DNA of 11,331 nt from Bacillota bacterium (GCA_023398495.1 JAEWSG010000182.1:1-11331); one strand, 5' to 3'. Shown: positions 1 to 7,630, counted from the first letter of the stretch. Notes: generated by a model not told the origin, from the letters alone. A program made the numbers and translations.

Positions 1-343
1 ACCAGAAACCAAACCGTTGTTGGAGATATGTGTATATGGAGGTTAGCTGAAGCCGGTAATAAAGGGGCAAAAGAATGTTGGCGATAACCAGATATCCGAA
101 AAAATAACCCAGCACCACCATAAAGTAGGAGAACTGACTTGTGCCTACCCACCCGGGTACTGACATAAAGGTAACACCCGACATGGACGCACCTATCATT
201 CCGTAAGCTACCACGAACCACGGAGATTGACGGTTGCCAATATAAAAACCTTCAGAATTGGCCTTTCGGGCTGTGTACCAGGTAATAAGGAATAGAATGG
301 CAGTATAGGCCAGAAAACAAATTAACAGGGTTGCAGGTGTCAC
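1..343 (-). CDS. Sodium:solute symporter (SSS family), N-terminal fragment
   Basis: This is the first 114 codons of an inner-membrane sodium/solute symporter; the gene leaves the window at its 3' side. Translation from GTG at 343-341 begins VTPATLLICFLAYTAILFLI, a first hydrophobic helix. It continues with ARKANSEGFYIGNR, then PWFVVAYGMIGASMSGVTF and SVPGWVG, the block that opens SSS-family symporters of Bacteroidota, followed by a third hydrophobic stretch ending LLPLYYRL. No ATG lies near the family's usual start; the upstream in-frame codons give no better choice, and the next ATG is about residue 49, inside the conserved block, so GTG is preferred. The substrate cannot be told from this fragment. 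It is divergent from the histidine kinase gene. Family assignment is strong; the exact start is moderately sure. Confidence 0.88.
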   Translation of the reverse strand, partial: MTPATLLICFLAYTAILFLITWYTARKANSEGFYIGNRQSPWFVVAYGMIGASMSGVTFMSVPGWVGTSQFSYFMVVLGYFFGYLVIANILLPLYYRLQLTSIYTYLQQRFGFW

Positions 344-357
344 GGGTGGTTTTTGTG

Positions 358-365
358 CAAATTTA
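358..365 (-). promoter_or_regulatory. Possible -7 element (TAAATTTG) for the symporter gene
   Basis: Read on the minus strand, TAAATTTG fits the TAnnTTTG -7 consensus of Bacteroidota. It ends 14 nt before the GTG start, so the transcript would have only a few untranslated bases. No TTG/TTTG is seen at the usual upstream spacing, so this rests on one motif. Confidence 0.3.
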
Positions 366-418
366 GCATTTTCTTTACCGCCGGATAAAAGAAAAACCCT
401 GTCAATAATTATTTTGTA

Positions 419-426
419 TACATTTG
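419..426 (+). promoter_or_regulatory. Possible -7 element (TACATTTG) for the histidine kinase gene
   Basis: TACATTTG matches the Bacteroidota -7 consensus TAnnTTTG and lies 75 nt before the kinase ATG. No clear -33 TTG is seen 17-23 nt upstream. Its placement in the divergent intergenic region supports it; the match alone is weak. Confidence 0.35.
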
Positions 427-501
427 CAACCTAAATAAGTGAGTGTAAGGGAGAAAGGGGATTTTGCCTGTCACTCGATCGAAAATACTAATTATTAAGT
501 T

Positions 502-2568
502 ATGCTTGAAAATCTCAAGGGAATAATCAATTACCTTGAAGATGCTGTATTTATTCATTTGATTAACGAAAACGGGGAAGCTGGCGAACTGGTTGAAGTA
601 AATGATTATGCATGCAAATTGTTGGGTTATTCCAAAACAGAATTACTATCACTTTTTAGTTTTTCTTCCGAAAGAAAATTAAACATTTCCATTTTAACTG
701 TAAAGATAAGAGCAGGTAGTAACAACGATCCCGAAAGGTATGAAGGATTTATACTTCATAATAGCGGAAAGCAGATGTCTTTCAGGTTCAGATCGTATTA
801 CGACAAGTGGGAGGGTAAAGACTGCATTGTGACTATTGGGAGGGATTTGGGTTGTCAAAAAGAAACTGGATGTTTCATGAGAGACTCTTATTATGAACTT
901 GAAAGCCTTTTAAATAAGTCGGAGTTTTTTATCTTTATTCTTGACAAAACGGGCAAAATTATCAATTTAAACAAGTATGGTTTGGAAAGATTAGGCTACG
1001 ATATGCAGGATTTAACAGGAATGCATAAGTCCTTGCTTCATCCTGAATCTGAGAAAGCTAAAATTGATAGCATCTATGAAAAAGTCACCTTTTACGCTGA
1101 AAATATTATAAATACCTCTTTGGTTACCCGGAATGGTGTACAGATACCAGTTCAGTCGAGAATTTTCCCTGGGACATGGATGGGTACTGAAGTATTGATT
1201 CTTGTGACGTGGGATATCTCCGAAAACGTACAGTTGAAGCAAGAGACGGTTGATTCCAGAAAGAAGTTAGAGAACAGGTTAGCTTTTGAACAAGTTCTTT
1301 CTGAAATATCAACCAGTTTTATTAATATTGATGATGTAACAATTAATCAAAGGTTTCAGGCGGCATTAAAATGTCTGGGTGAATTTTTGGGAGTTGACAG
1401 GGCATACATATTTCAGTTGCGTGATTATGATTTTATGGAATTTACGCATGAGTGGGTTGCTGAAAATATTTCAAAAGCTAACATGATAGGGTTTAAAACT
1501 GCGGAATATCCATGGCTGATGAAGAATATGGGAGAATTTAAGTCCATAAATGCCATAGATATTAAAAAGGATTTACCTGAAGAAGCTGCTATAGAAAAAA
1601 TAGTACGGATGGCCTATGGTGTAAAATCTTTTCTGATTGTCCCAATACATTTGAAAAATACACTGATGGGATTCATTGGTTTTGATTCAATCAAGAAAGA
1701 AAAAGTCTGGGATGAAAGTGATATCCGGATGCTGAAAGCAGTAGCGGTTAATTTGGCTATGGCACTGGAATCAGTAAATTCAATAAAAGAACTAATTATA
1801 GCAAGAGATAAAGCCGAAGAATCTAACAGACTAAAAAGTGCTTTCCTTGCAACTATAAATCATGAGCTAAGAACGCCACTTAATCACATTATCGGGTTTA
1901 GTGATCTTCTTCACGGTATTTCAGTGAGCAAGGATCAGGTGGAGTTTGCTGAACTTATACATAATAGCGGGTTGCATCTGCTCGGATTGATCGAAGATAT
2001 ATTCAGTCTGGCTTTAGTCGAGAAAGGCGCGGTAAATATCAGGCAGGACACGTTCACAGGAATGGATATCTTTACTGAGAACAAGAAGCTTCTGGAAGAT
2101 ATTCTTTATCATTCAGGAAAGAACGACAAGATACGATTACGTTATTCACCTGACAGATCTTTGTTGCTTAAGATGCTTGTAGCTGATCGTTTAAAAATAA
2201 ACATGGTTATGAACCAACTGCTTCGGAATGCGGTAAAATTTACTGAAGAAGGATTCATAGAGTTTGGTTTTTACAAAGATGACAATTCATCTGTTTCTTT
2301 CTATGTGAGTGATACGGGAATCGGAATTTCAGACGAGTTAAAGGAATATGTTTTTGACTTCTTCCGACAGGGTGAAGATTCTTATTCTAGACGTCATGAG
2401 GGACTGGGAATTGGTCTTGCTATTGCAAAGAGAGTAAGTGTTGCCATGAAGGGCAATCTTGATCTTGAGTCAAAGCCCGGTGTAGGATCTTTATTCACTT
2501 TAAGAGTTCCGGTTCTGATTGAAGACGAAGAAAGTTTTCATAACTATTTGCAAGCGGATATTGCATAG
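502..2568 (+). CDS. Soluble PAS-PAS-GAF sensor histidine kinase
   Basis: A 688-aa cytoplasmic histidine kinase that should autophosphorylate on His and pass the phosphate to a response regulator not present here. Domains in order: PAS-like region about 5-118; second PAS about 130-250 (ILDKTGKIINLNKYGLERLGY, then a PAC-like VLVTWDIS-type end); GAF about 262-425 (GVDRAYIFQL, then FLIVPIHLKNTLMGFIGFD); HisKA about 440-510 with phospho-acceptor H454 in NHELRTPLNH; HATPase_c about 555-672 with N box N571/N576 (NQLLRNAVKFTEEG), G1 DTGIGI (604-609), F box DFFRQ and G2 GLGIGLA (634-640). All catalytic motifs are intact. There is no membrane segment, signal peptide or receiver domain, so the input is probably a cytoplasmic ligand or cofactor sensed by PAS/GAF. 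There is no Shine-Dalgarno before ATG 502, as is usual in this phylum. The signal and partner regulator are unknown. Confidence 0.95.
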   Translation: MLENLKGIINYLEDAVFIHLINENGEAGELVEVNDYACKLLGYSKTELLSLFSFSSERKLNISILTVKIRAGSNNDPERYEGFILHNSGKQMSFRFRSYYDKWEGKDCIVTIGRDLGCQKETGCFMRDSYYELESLLNKSEFFIFILDKTGKIINLNKYGLERLGYDMQDLTGMHKSLLHPESEKAKIDSIYEKVTFYAENIINTSLVTRNGVQIPVQSRIFPGTWMGTEVLILVTWDISENVQLKQETVDSRKKLENRLAFEQVLSEISTSFINIDDVTINQRFQAALKCLGEFLGVDRAYIFQLRDYDFMEFTHEWVAENISKANMIGFKTAEYPWLMKNMGEFKSINAIDIKKDLPEEAAIEKIVRMAYGVKSFLIVPIHLKNTLMGFIGFDSIKKEKVWDESDIRMLKAVAVNLAMALESVNSIKELIIARDKAEESNRLKSAFLATINHELRTPLNHIIGFSDLLHGISVSKDQVEFAELIHNSGLHLLGLIEDIFSLALVEKGAVNIRQDTFTGMDIFTENKKLLEDILYHSGKNDKIRLRYSPDRSLLLKMLVADRLKINMVMNQLLRNAVKFTEEGFIEFGFYKDDNSSVSFYVSDTGIGISDELKEYVFDFFRQGEDSYSRRHEGLGIGLAIAKRVSVAMKGNLDLESKPGVGSLFTLRVPVLIEDEESFHNYLQADIA

Positions 2569-2651
2569 TGTTTCAGGAGTTGACCATGAAGTTTCAGCTA
2601 CAGTTTAAAGATTTTTAATACCTTGCCTGCTTAATCAATTATAACAAACGA

Positions 2652-3917
2652 GTGAAGAGAGTTGTATTGATGTTAATACTGGTGTCAGGGTTTATATCTG
2701 TTTCCGCACAGATGAAGCGTGTTTTATTCCTTGGAAACAGTTACACGTACGCAAATAATCTCCCACTTCTTGTTAAGAACATTGCTGCATCAGCCGGCGA
2801 TATTCTATATACTGACTCAAATACTCCCGGTGGCTACACTCTCGGTTATTCGCCTATACAACACCTGACCAATCAAATCAGTCTTGATAAAATACGTGAT
2901 GGATTTTGGGATTATGTGGTGCTTCAGGAACAAAGCCAAATACCTGCTATTCCTGCACTTCGGGATAGTTGTATGCTTCCTGCTGCTGTTAGTTTGTATG
3001 ATTCAGTAAAACTTTACAATCCATGTGCTGAAGTTCTTTTCTATCTTACCTGGGGAAGGCGATATGGAGGAATGCAGTGTTTTGTTCCTAATTATTGCAG
3101 TGACACTTTCGAGGATTTCGGACAAATGCAGGATTCTCTGACACGCTCATACATCCTTGCAGCAAATTTGATTAACCAACCTGTAGCGCCTGTTGGTGAA
3201 GCATGGCGACTCGTGCTGGATAATACTTCAATGGTTTTACACAGCAGTGACGATTCTCATCCTTCGCTGAATGGCAGCTATCTGGCCGCTTGTGTGTTTT
3301 ACTCAAGTATCTTTAAAAAGTCGTCTTACGGATTACCGTATACTGCAGGATTGGAGACCGATTCAGCTGCTATTTTGCAAAAGGCAGCCGACAGTATTGT
3401 TTTTACCAACCCTGCCCTTTACAATCTCTGGGAGAATGAAGTAACGTCTGGATTCACCCTTGAGTTGAATAATGAAATACTAACCACATGTAACCTTAGC
3501 CAGAATTCAACTTCCTATTTTTGGGATTTTGGGGATAGTACTTATTCCACTGAGATTGAACCTACGCATATCTACACCCAAAGTGGCATTTACCAAGTGA
3601 TGCTCAGAGCCTGCAATACCTGTGCATGTGATAGTTCATTTCAGGATATCAACGTTGTAATAACATCAGCCTCTTCAGATGATGTTGAACGTAATGATCC
3701 TATCGTGTTAGTAGGACCAGATTATTCAGGAAATGTTTCCTTTAATGGTTTCAATGGACAGGGAGTGCTCAGAATCTACAACTTAAACGGTAAAATTATC
3801 ATAGACCTGCCGGTAAGAGACGGGAAAGCAACCATCACTCAAGTGCCCCGGTCAATTTATATCTGGGAACTCTTGTCTAACGAGAAACCAGTCGCCAGAG
3901 GTAAGTTGAGATTTTAA
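2652..3917 (+). CDS. Secreted SGNH-hydrolase-like protein with PKD domain and sorting tail
   Basis: A 421-aa exported protein. Residues 1-19 are a signal peptide (hydrophobic run ending SVSAQ). Residues 22-255 resemble SGNH/GDSL hydrolases of the DUF4886-like kind: block I is FLGNSYT with candidate nucleophile S30, then DYVVLQEQSQIP (87-98), a TWGRR block (133-137), and a block V D-x-x-H at D200/H203 (DDSHPS). Residues about 260-338 form a PKD domain (YFWDFGDST, then PTHIYTQSGIYQVMLRACN). Residues about 350-421 look like a T9SS type A sorting domain (LRIYNLNGKII, then YIWELL and RGKLRF), although the usual YPNP opening is absent. Role inferred: an esterase acting on polysaccharide or another extracellular substrate at the cell surface. 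GTG 2652 puts a Lys-Arg in front of the hydrophobic core and is preferred; ATG 2670 is an alternative. It lies 83 nt after the kinase with no terminator seen between, so co-transcription is possible. The substrate is unknown. Confidence 0.85.
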   Translation: MKRVVLMLILVSGFISVSAQMKRVLFLGNSYTYANNLPLLVKNIAASAGDILYTDSNTPGGYTLGYSPIQHLTNQISLDKIRDGFWDYVVLQEQSQIPAIPALRDSCMLPAAVSLYDSVKLYNPCAEVLFYLTWGRRYGGMQCFVPNYCSDTFEDFGQMQDSLTRSYILAANLINQPVAPVGEAWRLVLDNTSMVLHSSDDSHPSLNGSYLAACVFYSSIFKKSSYGLPYTAGLETDSAAILQKAADSIVFTNPALYNLWENEVTSGFTLELNNEILTTCNLSQNSTSYFWDFGDSTYSTEIEPTHIYTQSGIYQVMLRACNTCACDSSFQDINVVITSASSDDVERNDPIVLVGPDYSGNVSFNGFNGQGVLRIYNLNGKIIIDLPVRDGKATITQVPRSIYIWELLSNEKPVARGKLRF

Positions 3918-3966
3918 TTAGACCAGCCCAAATTCCGGAGCTTTCTTTGGAATGATTTGAAAATGG

Positions 3967-3997
3967 TTGTGGAAAGGAGAAAAAAGTACTAAGTTTG
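3967..3997 (+). promoter_or_regulatory. Promoter TTG-N20-TAAGTTTG for the split T9SS cargo gene
   Basis: TTG at 3967-3969 and TAAGTTTG at 3990-3997 are separated by 20 nt. This fits the Bacteroidota TTG/TAnnTTTG promoter layout and gives a leader of about 60 nt before ATG 4063. A small perfect inverted repeat, TCGAT-tatat-ATCGA (3999-4013), sits right at the expected start site and could be an operator. Confidence 0.5.
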
Positions 3998-4062
3998 CTC
4001 GATTATATATCGACATATGTATCTGTTCTGTAACCTTCAAATAACAATAAAAATAATTTTCG

Positions 4063-5311
4063 ATGAAAAAAATTTACATGGCGACGACCATACTGCTAAT
4101 GACAGGTAGTTTAGTTTCTGCCCAACAGCTTAATCATGTAAGCAACCTTCATCAAAACAGGCACTATCCGCAACATCAGATCATGAACAAAAGCGATGCA
4201 AGTGCTTATACCCTCAAACTGGACAGTATCACCTCCGGACAATTTTGCCTGAGCTGGACATACAATGACCAAGGACAGATAGTAGAGGAGGTCTTTCGTG
4301 ACAAATTCGACCCTATTACCTATAACTGGCGGGAAGTAGCTTCTTTTGACCGCAGGTAATATAATCCGCATAGATTGTTACTACTGGAACGTTGACCACT
4401 GGTTTAACAGCGCATATCTGGAGTTTGAATACAATGAGCTGGGACAGCGGACTCAGCGTATCAATGTAAATTATTTTGGCGGGACCTGGACGATCGGTGG
4501 GAAAGGGTTTTATTCATATACCCCGAGTGGAAAACTTTCGCAGTATCTTCAGCAGATCAACATGGGCAGCTATTATGAAGATTTAACCAAGGATGATTAT
4601 TTCTATACTCCCGACGACAAGCTGGAAAAGGTGGTTTACTTTTATCACCAGGCCACATGGGATACTACAGTGAAACATATTATTACCTATACAGGCGATC
4701 TGGCTGAAAGCTATACGGAATATATATACGATGCAGGCGTCTGGGAAAACTCGACCAAATACCAGTGGTTTTATTCGGGAGTCAACAATGCTACAAATCG
4801 CGATTATTTTCTAGCGAGCTCCCCGTCCTCCTGGTCGAGCGTGCAGGACCGTTATCAATACCGTTATGATGAAAATACCAGTGCCGCCGAAATTTTATTT
4901 CCCCTGAGTTCAAGCTTTTTCGCTTACGATTATCAGTGGTTTACTATGAACCATAAGCGTACAGAACAAGATTGGTATACAACGGACGTGAATACGCAGC
5001 AGTTTGTGTTTGTGGAGACACAGTATTACCATTATTCTCCTGTTGGCAACGTGGGGGTAACCACTCTGGATGCTGATGCTGACGTTGAGATTTATCCGAA
5101 CCCGGCATCAGAAACCTTCAGCGTCCGTTTGCCTTCAAAATACGGCGAATTGAGCCTGATGATGACAGACATAACAGGCAAGATCATTAAAACATCCAGT
5201 GTGATTTCCGGACAGGAAATTTCAGTCAGCGAAATTCCGGCAGGATGTTATTTCATAATCGTTTCGGACAAAAACGGGGTGGCAGGCCGCAACAAGCTTA
5301 TCATCAAATAA
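4063..5311 (+). pseudogene. T9SS cargo protein with YD-like repeats, split by a frameshift
   Basis: Two adjoining frames together encode one exported protein of about 417 aa. The first frame (4063-4359) starts with a signal peptide (MKKIYMATTILLMTGSLVSA) and runs into WTYNDQGQIVEEVF repeats until a TAA at 4357-4359. The second frame is open from 4340 to 5311. It continues the repeats (EFEYNELGQRTQ, YSYTPSGKLSQY, YFYTPDDKLEKV, ITYTGDLAESY) and ends in a textbook T9SS type A sorting domain (VEIYPNPASETFSVRLP, then GKIIKTS, IPAGCYFIIV, NKLIIK), which directs export and surface anchoring. The break lies between 4340 and 4359. Putting back two bases (CG next to CG at about 4351) would read FDRAGNIIRIDCYY and join the halves cleanly. 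The second frame's only nearby start is a TTG at 4346, which lacks a signal peptide. It may be a true pseudogene or an assembly error. A terminator follows. The molecular role is unknown. Confidence 0.8.
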
Positions 5312-5355
5312 TGTAGAGGCGCCCTGGATTATAACCCACCTAAACCCTTGCCAAT

Positions 5356-5392
5356 AAAAGAACAAGCCGACATTTCTGCCGGCTTGTCTTTT
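5356..5392 (+). terminator. Rho-independent terminator after the split T9SS cargo gene
   Basis: ACAAGCCG (5362-5369) pairs perfectly with CGGCTTGT (5380-5387) around a 10-nt loop. AAAAG (5356-5360) and CTTTT (5388-5392) extend the stem past a one-base bulge. It starts 45 nt after the stop codon. The A-rich left flank means it could also work on the opposite strand. Confidence 0.75.
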
Positions 5393-5596
5393 CTTGCTCC
5401 CCTTACTGCTCAAAGTTGCAACTTAATTGACTTCCATTGAAGACTGAATTTAGAAAGCCAAATGTTTAAACCTTTCTTGTTTTCCAATTTGGTTTGTTTA
5501 AAATTAAATTGGAAATACCGTAATCGGACAATAACATTTTTCAGGCAACCAGCTAATAGACAAAAGTAGGAACTATGATTATATAAGACTTAACTA

Positions 5597-5626
5597 TTGA
5601 CAATTTTGAATTAATCCTTATATTTG
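5597..5626 (+). promoter_or_regulatory. Promoter TTG-N19-TATATTTG for the Lcl-type lipoprotein gene
   Basis: TTG at 5597-5599 and TATATTTG at 5619-5626 are separated by 19 nt, matching the Bacteroidota consensus. The -7 box and the 31 bp after it recur before the FISUMP lipoprotein gene (10414-10452), with 34 of 39 positions identical. The recurrence raises confidence that this is a real control region. Confidence 0.6.
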
Positions 5627-5641
5627 ACATACTCAATTCTC

Positions 5642-5676
5642 ACCTGAAAAGGCCATACATAGGTTTTTATTCAGGT
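5642..5676 (+). promoter_or_regulatory. 5' leader hairpin of the Lcl-type lipoprotein mRNA
   Basis: ACCTGAAAAGGCC (5642-5654) can pair with GGTTTTTATTCAGGT (5662-5676). This gives 13 pairs, two of them G-U, with a TA bulge and the 7-nt loop ATACATA. It begins 16 nt after the -7 box, inside the transcribed leader. The left arm lies in the block shared with the FISUMP gene leader. It has no T-tract and ends 43 nt before the start codon. Confidence 0.45.
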
Positions 5677-5719
5677 AAGCTGAAGAATTCAGATGCCAGT
5701 TTTAGAAACAATTTTCGAA

Positions 5720-6535
5720 ATGAAATCAATAACAATTTTAACTATAATAATTCTGACAACACTATTATGTGGCTGTAAGAAAGATAATGAATCTAATCAG
5801 AAAGAAAGCATCACTGTTACCTTATCAATAGTTGATCTAACCATTTTTAACATGGTAGAAACTGAATTTTCAGTAACTGCCTCTTCTGAAATAAAAGAAG
5901 CTAGATTTTATTTCGATGGGAAAAGCATTGGATCAGTAATAACAACTCCCTATAAGTTAAAATACACACCAATAAATATTGACCCAGGTCAACATGAAAT
6001 TAAGTGCATTGTTGTATCATTAAATGGCAATGAATTTAGTGCTGCAAAAAATGCGAATTTAATTTTGCGTCTTGGTGATGAATATAAAGGAGGCAAAATA
6101 TTTTATCTTGACCAATCCGGTGTTCATGGTTTAATATCATCTACAAAAGATTTAGATATTGTTAGTGGTATAGGATTCCATTGGGGAGAACAACAATTGA
6201 TTAATACTACTAAAGATAATGGTTTTGAAAACACTAAAAAAATGATTTCAGTTTCTCCCAATGAGTATTATGCTGCTTACCATTTTAAAAATGGATATAA
6301 TTATAATGGATATAATGATTGGTATATTCCTGCAATACAAGAACTTGAAATTCTCAAAGAAAATATGAATTTAGTAGGGGGCTTTACCAACGATTTGAAT
6401 TGGAAAGCAAATTATTGGTCATCTTCTGAATTGAGTGCATCAAATGCAGAGGCTTTGCATTTTAATGTCTTAATGGGCAATTCATACAATAAGCAAAGCT
6501 ATGGTTTAATGGTTCGTCCCATAAGAAAATTTTAG
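5720..6535 (+). CDS. Surface lipoprotein with Ig-like and Lcl/DUF1566-like domains
   Basis: A 271-aa lipoprotein when started at ATG 5720. That start gives a short positively charged N-terminus, a hydrophobic core and the lipobox LCGC, with lipid-carrying Cys19 followed by KKDNES. An in-frame ATG at 5693 would add nine residues in front of the signal and is disfavoured. Residues about 31-115 look like a bacterial Ig-like beta-sandwich (KEARFYFDGKSIGSVITTPYK, then GQHEIKCIVVSLNG). Residues about 118-271 resemble the Lcl/DUF1566 C-terminal fold: LGDEYKGGKIFYLDQSGVHG near the start, NDWYIPAIQELEIL in the middle, and NYWSSSE with YGLMVRPIRKF at the end. Such proteins sit on the outer membrane and may bind carbohydrate or collagen-like partners, but the ligand here is unknown. 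The gene is AT-rich compared with the preceding T9SS gene and appears monocistronic, with its own promoter. Confidence 0.82.
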   Translation: MKSITILTIIILTTLLCGCKKDNESNQKESITVTLSIVDLTIFNMVETEFSVTASSEIKEARFYFDGKSIGSVITTPYKLKYTPINIDPGQHEIKCIVVSLNGNEFSAAKNANLILRLGDEYKGGKIFYLDQSGVHGLISSTKDLDIVSGIGFHWGEQQLINTTKDNGFENTKKMISVSPNEYYAAYHFKNGYNYNGYNDWYIPAIQELEILKENMNLVGGFTNDLNWKANYWSSSELSASNAEALHFNVLMGNSYNKQSYGLMVRPIRKF

Positions 6536-6823
6536 AGCTGATGATTTTGGATACCACCAATTGATTTGACCGCCAATCGCAAGGGGATCCATCAAAATCG
6601 GCGAAGACCATACATTTTAGAGCGTTTTTTCACTATAGCCTCAAGCTATCATAAACATCATATATTTCTCTTTCTCTTATTCCTAAATAAGGTTTTGGAA
6701 AGTTCGAAAAAAAAGAAAGAGGTCGATATCATTTTATACCAAGAATATAAAATAAAATGTGTGCATGTCATCTTGAATAAAATAATTAATCTAACTTTGG
6801 TTCAACCTTTATACAACAAAAAT
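6536..6823. other. Intergenic region upstream of the TIGR04255 operon
   Basis: An open frame from 6566 runs into the next gene, but its 86 codons are Lys/Ile-rich and unlike the family's N-terminus, so it is read as non-coding. About 6569-6605 is clearly richer in G+C than its surroundings, with CGCCAAT and ATCGGCG as near-inverted arms (one mismatch). It could be the remnant of a mobile-element end, but no transposase is seen. Confidence 0.3.
6792..6799 (+). promoter_or_regulatory. Possible -7 element (TAACTTTG) of the TIGR04255 operon
   Basis: TAACTTTG matches TAnnTTTG and ends 24 nt before ATG 6824, giving a leader of roughly 15-20 nt. A TTG at 6773-6775 is 16 nt upstream, slightly short for a -33 box. 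The position independently favours the internal ATG 6824 over the upstream start at 6566. Confidence 0.45.
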
Positions 6824-7630
6824 ATGCCTTTCCCAGTAACACCTCGTGTTATCTATCAGGACAATCCTCTAATCGAGGTTGTATGCCAGCTTAGGTTTCC
6901 ACCAATTCTTAAAATAGACCATGAACTACCCGCTTTATTTCAAGAGGCCATCAGGTCTAACTATCCCAACTTTGTGGAAGTATCAGGGATTTCAACACAA
7001 ACAGAACCAATGGTGAATCCTGGTAATCCGAATGATATTTTTGAGCAATTGACAAAACAAAACTTTATTAGTTTCAAGGAGTATAGGTTCTCTTCTTCAG
7101 ATGAGATTTGGAAAGTTACCCTTTCCCGAACCTTTATAGCACTTTCAACATCAAAATATGAAAGATGGGAAGAGTTTCGATCCAAACTTGAATTTTTATT
7201 CAACAAATTCATTGAAATTTATAATCCTTCGTACTTTTCAAGGATTGGTTTGCGATATATAGATTTAGTTGACAGAGAAAAATTGAATATCAAGGAAGTA
7301 AGTTGGAATGATTTGTTGCAAGACTATGTTTTAGGTTTAATTTCAACACCAGAAGGTAAGACGATAAAAGCATTCGAATGTAAGTATGAGCTTGGATTAG
7401 CAGATGAAGAAAGTATAGTTGCAATCAGAACATCTTTTGCTAAAGCAAACGAAAGTAAAAACCTGTATGAAAGTTTTGTAATCGATAGCGACTTTTTTAA
7501 TAATAATAAAACTACGTCAATAGAAGTTTTTAATAAACTTGATTTTTTTCATGACCGGGCAACACGGTTAATAAGATGGGCTATAAAGCCTAAGTTACAT
7601 GATGCATTGAAACCAATTGAACTCAAATGA
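6824..7630 (+). CDS. TIGR04255 family protein (first gene of a three-gene operon)
   Basis: A 268-aa soluble protein that looks like the sporadically distributed TIGR04255 family, whose function is unknown. ATG 6824 is chosen because the protein then starts MPFPVTPRVIYQDNPLIEVV, putting the family's N-terminal signature NPLIEVVCQLRFPPIL at residues 14-29. Further family-like blocks are the WKVTLSRTFIALSTSKYERW segment (97-116), YFSRIGLRYIDLVDR (137-151), and the C-terminal stretch from FVIDSDFF to LDFFHDRATRLIRWAIKPKL (218-258). No signal peptide, membrane helix or recognised catalytic motif is present. Its stop overlaps the next start by 4 nt (ATGA), so the two are translationally coupled, and a third gene follows 4 nt after the second. 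The operon is AT-rich. The family call is from memory of its motifs; the function is not known. Confidence 0.75.
   Translation: MPFPVTPRVIYQDNPLIEVVCQLRFPPILKIDHELPALFQEAIRSNYPNFVEVSGISTQTEPMVNPGNPNDIFEQLTKQNFISFKEYRFSSSDEIWKVTLSRTFIALSTSKYERWEEFRSKLEFLFNKFIEIYNPSYFSRIGLRYIDLVDREKLNIKEVSWNDLLQDYVLGLISTPEGKTIKAFECKYELGLADEESIVAIRTSFAKANESKNLYESFVIDSDFFNNNKTTSIEVFNKLDFFHDRATRLIRWAIKPKLHDALKPIELK

Larger units (their letters stand above)
5393..5719. other. AT-rich intergenic region with a 10-bp inverted repeat
   Basis: No convincing gene is seen here. TTTCCAATTT (5481-5490) and AAATTGGAAA (5506-5515) are perfect inverted arms around 15 nt; no T-tract follows, so this looks more like an operator or structured DNA than a terminator. 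A promoter and leader hairpin for the next lipoprotein occupy 5597-5676. A 35-codon ORF at 5462-5569 has no supporting signal. Confidence 0.45.

Noticed and set aside
1012..1312. Two open frames on the minus strand inside the histidine kinase gene
   Set aside because: They are shadows of a well-supported gene and show no signal or domain of their own.
2586..2618. A 10-codon ORF (MKFQLQFKDF) with AGGAG upstream, before the SGNH gene
   Set aside because: Too short to support, no attenuator-like structure follows, and Shine-Dalgarno matches mean little in this phylum.
5462..5569. A 35-codon plus-strand ORF in the intergenic region
   Set aside because: No start signal, no protein-like pattern, and it runs through the inverted repeat.
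6566..6823. An 86-codon N-terminal extension of the TIGR04255 gene
   Set aside because: The extension is unlike the family, and the family's own N-terminus begins at ATG 6824 just after a -7 box.
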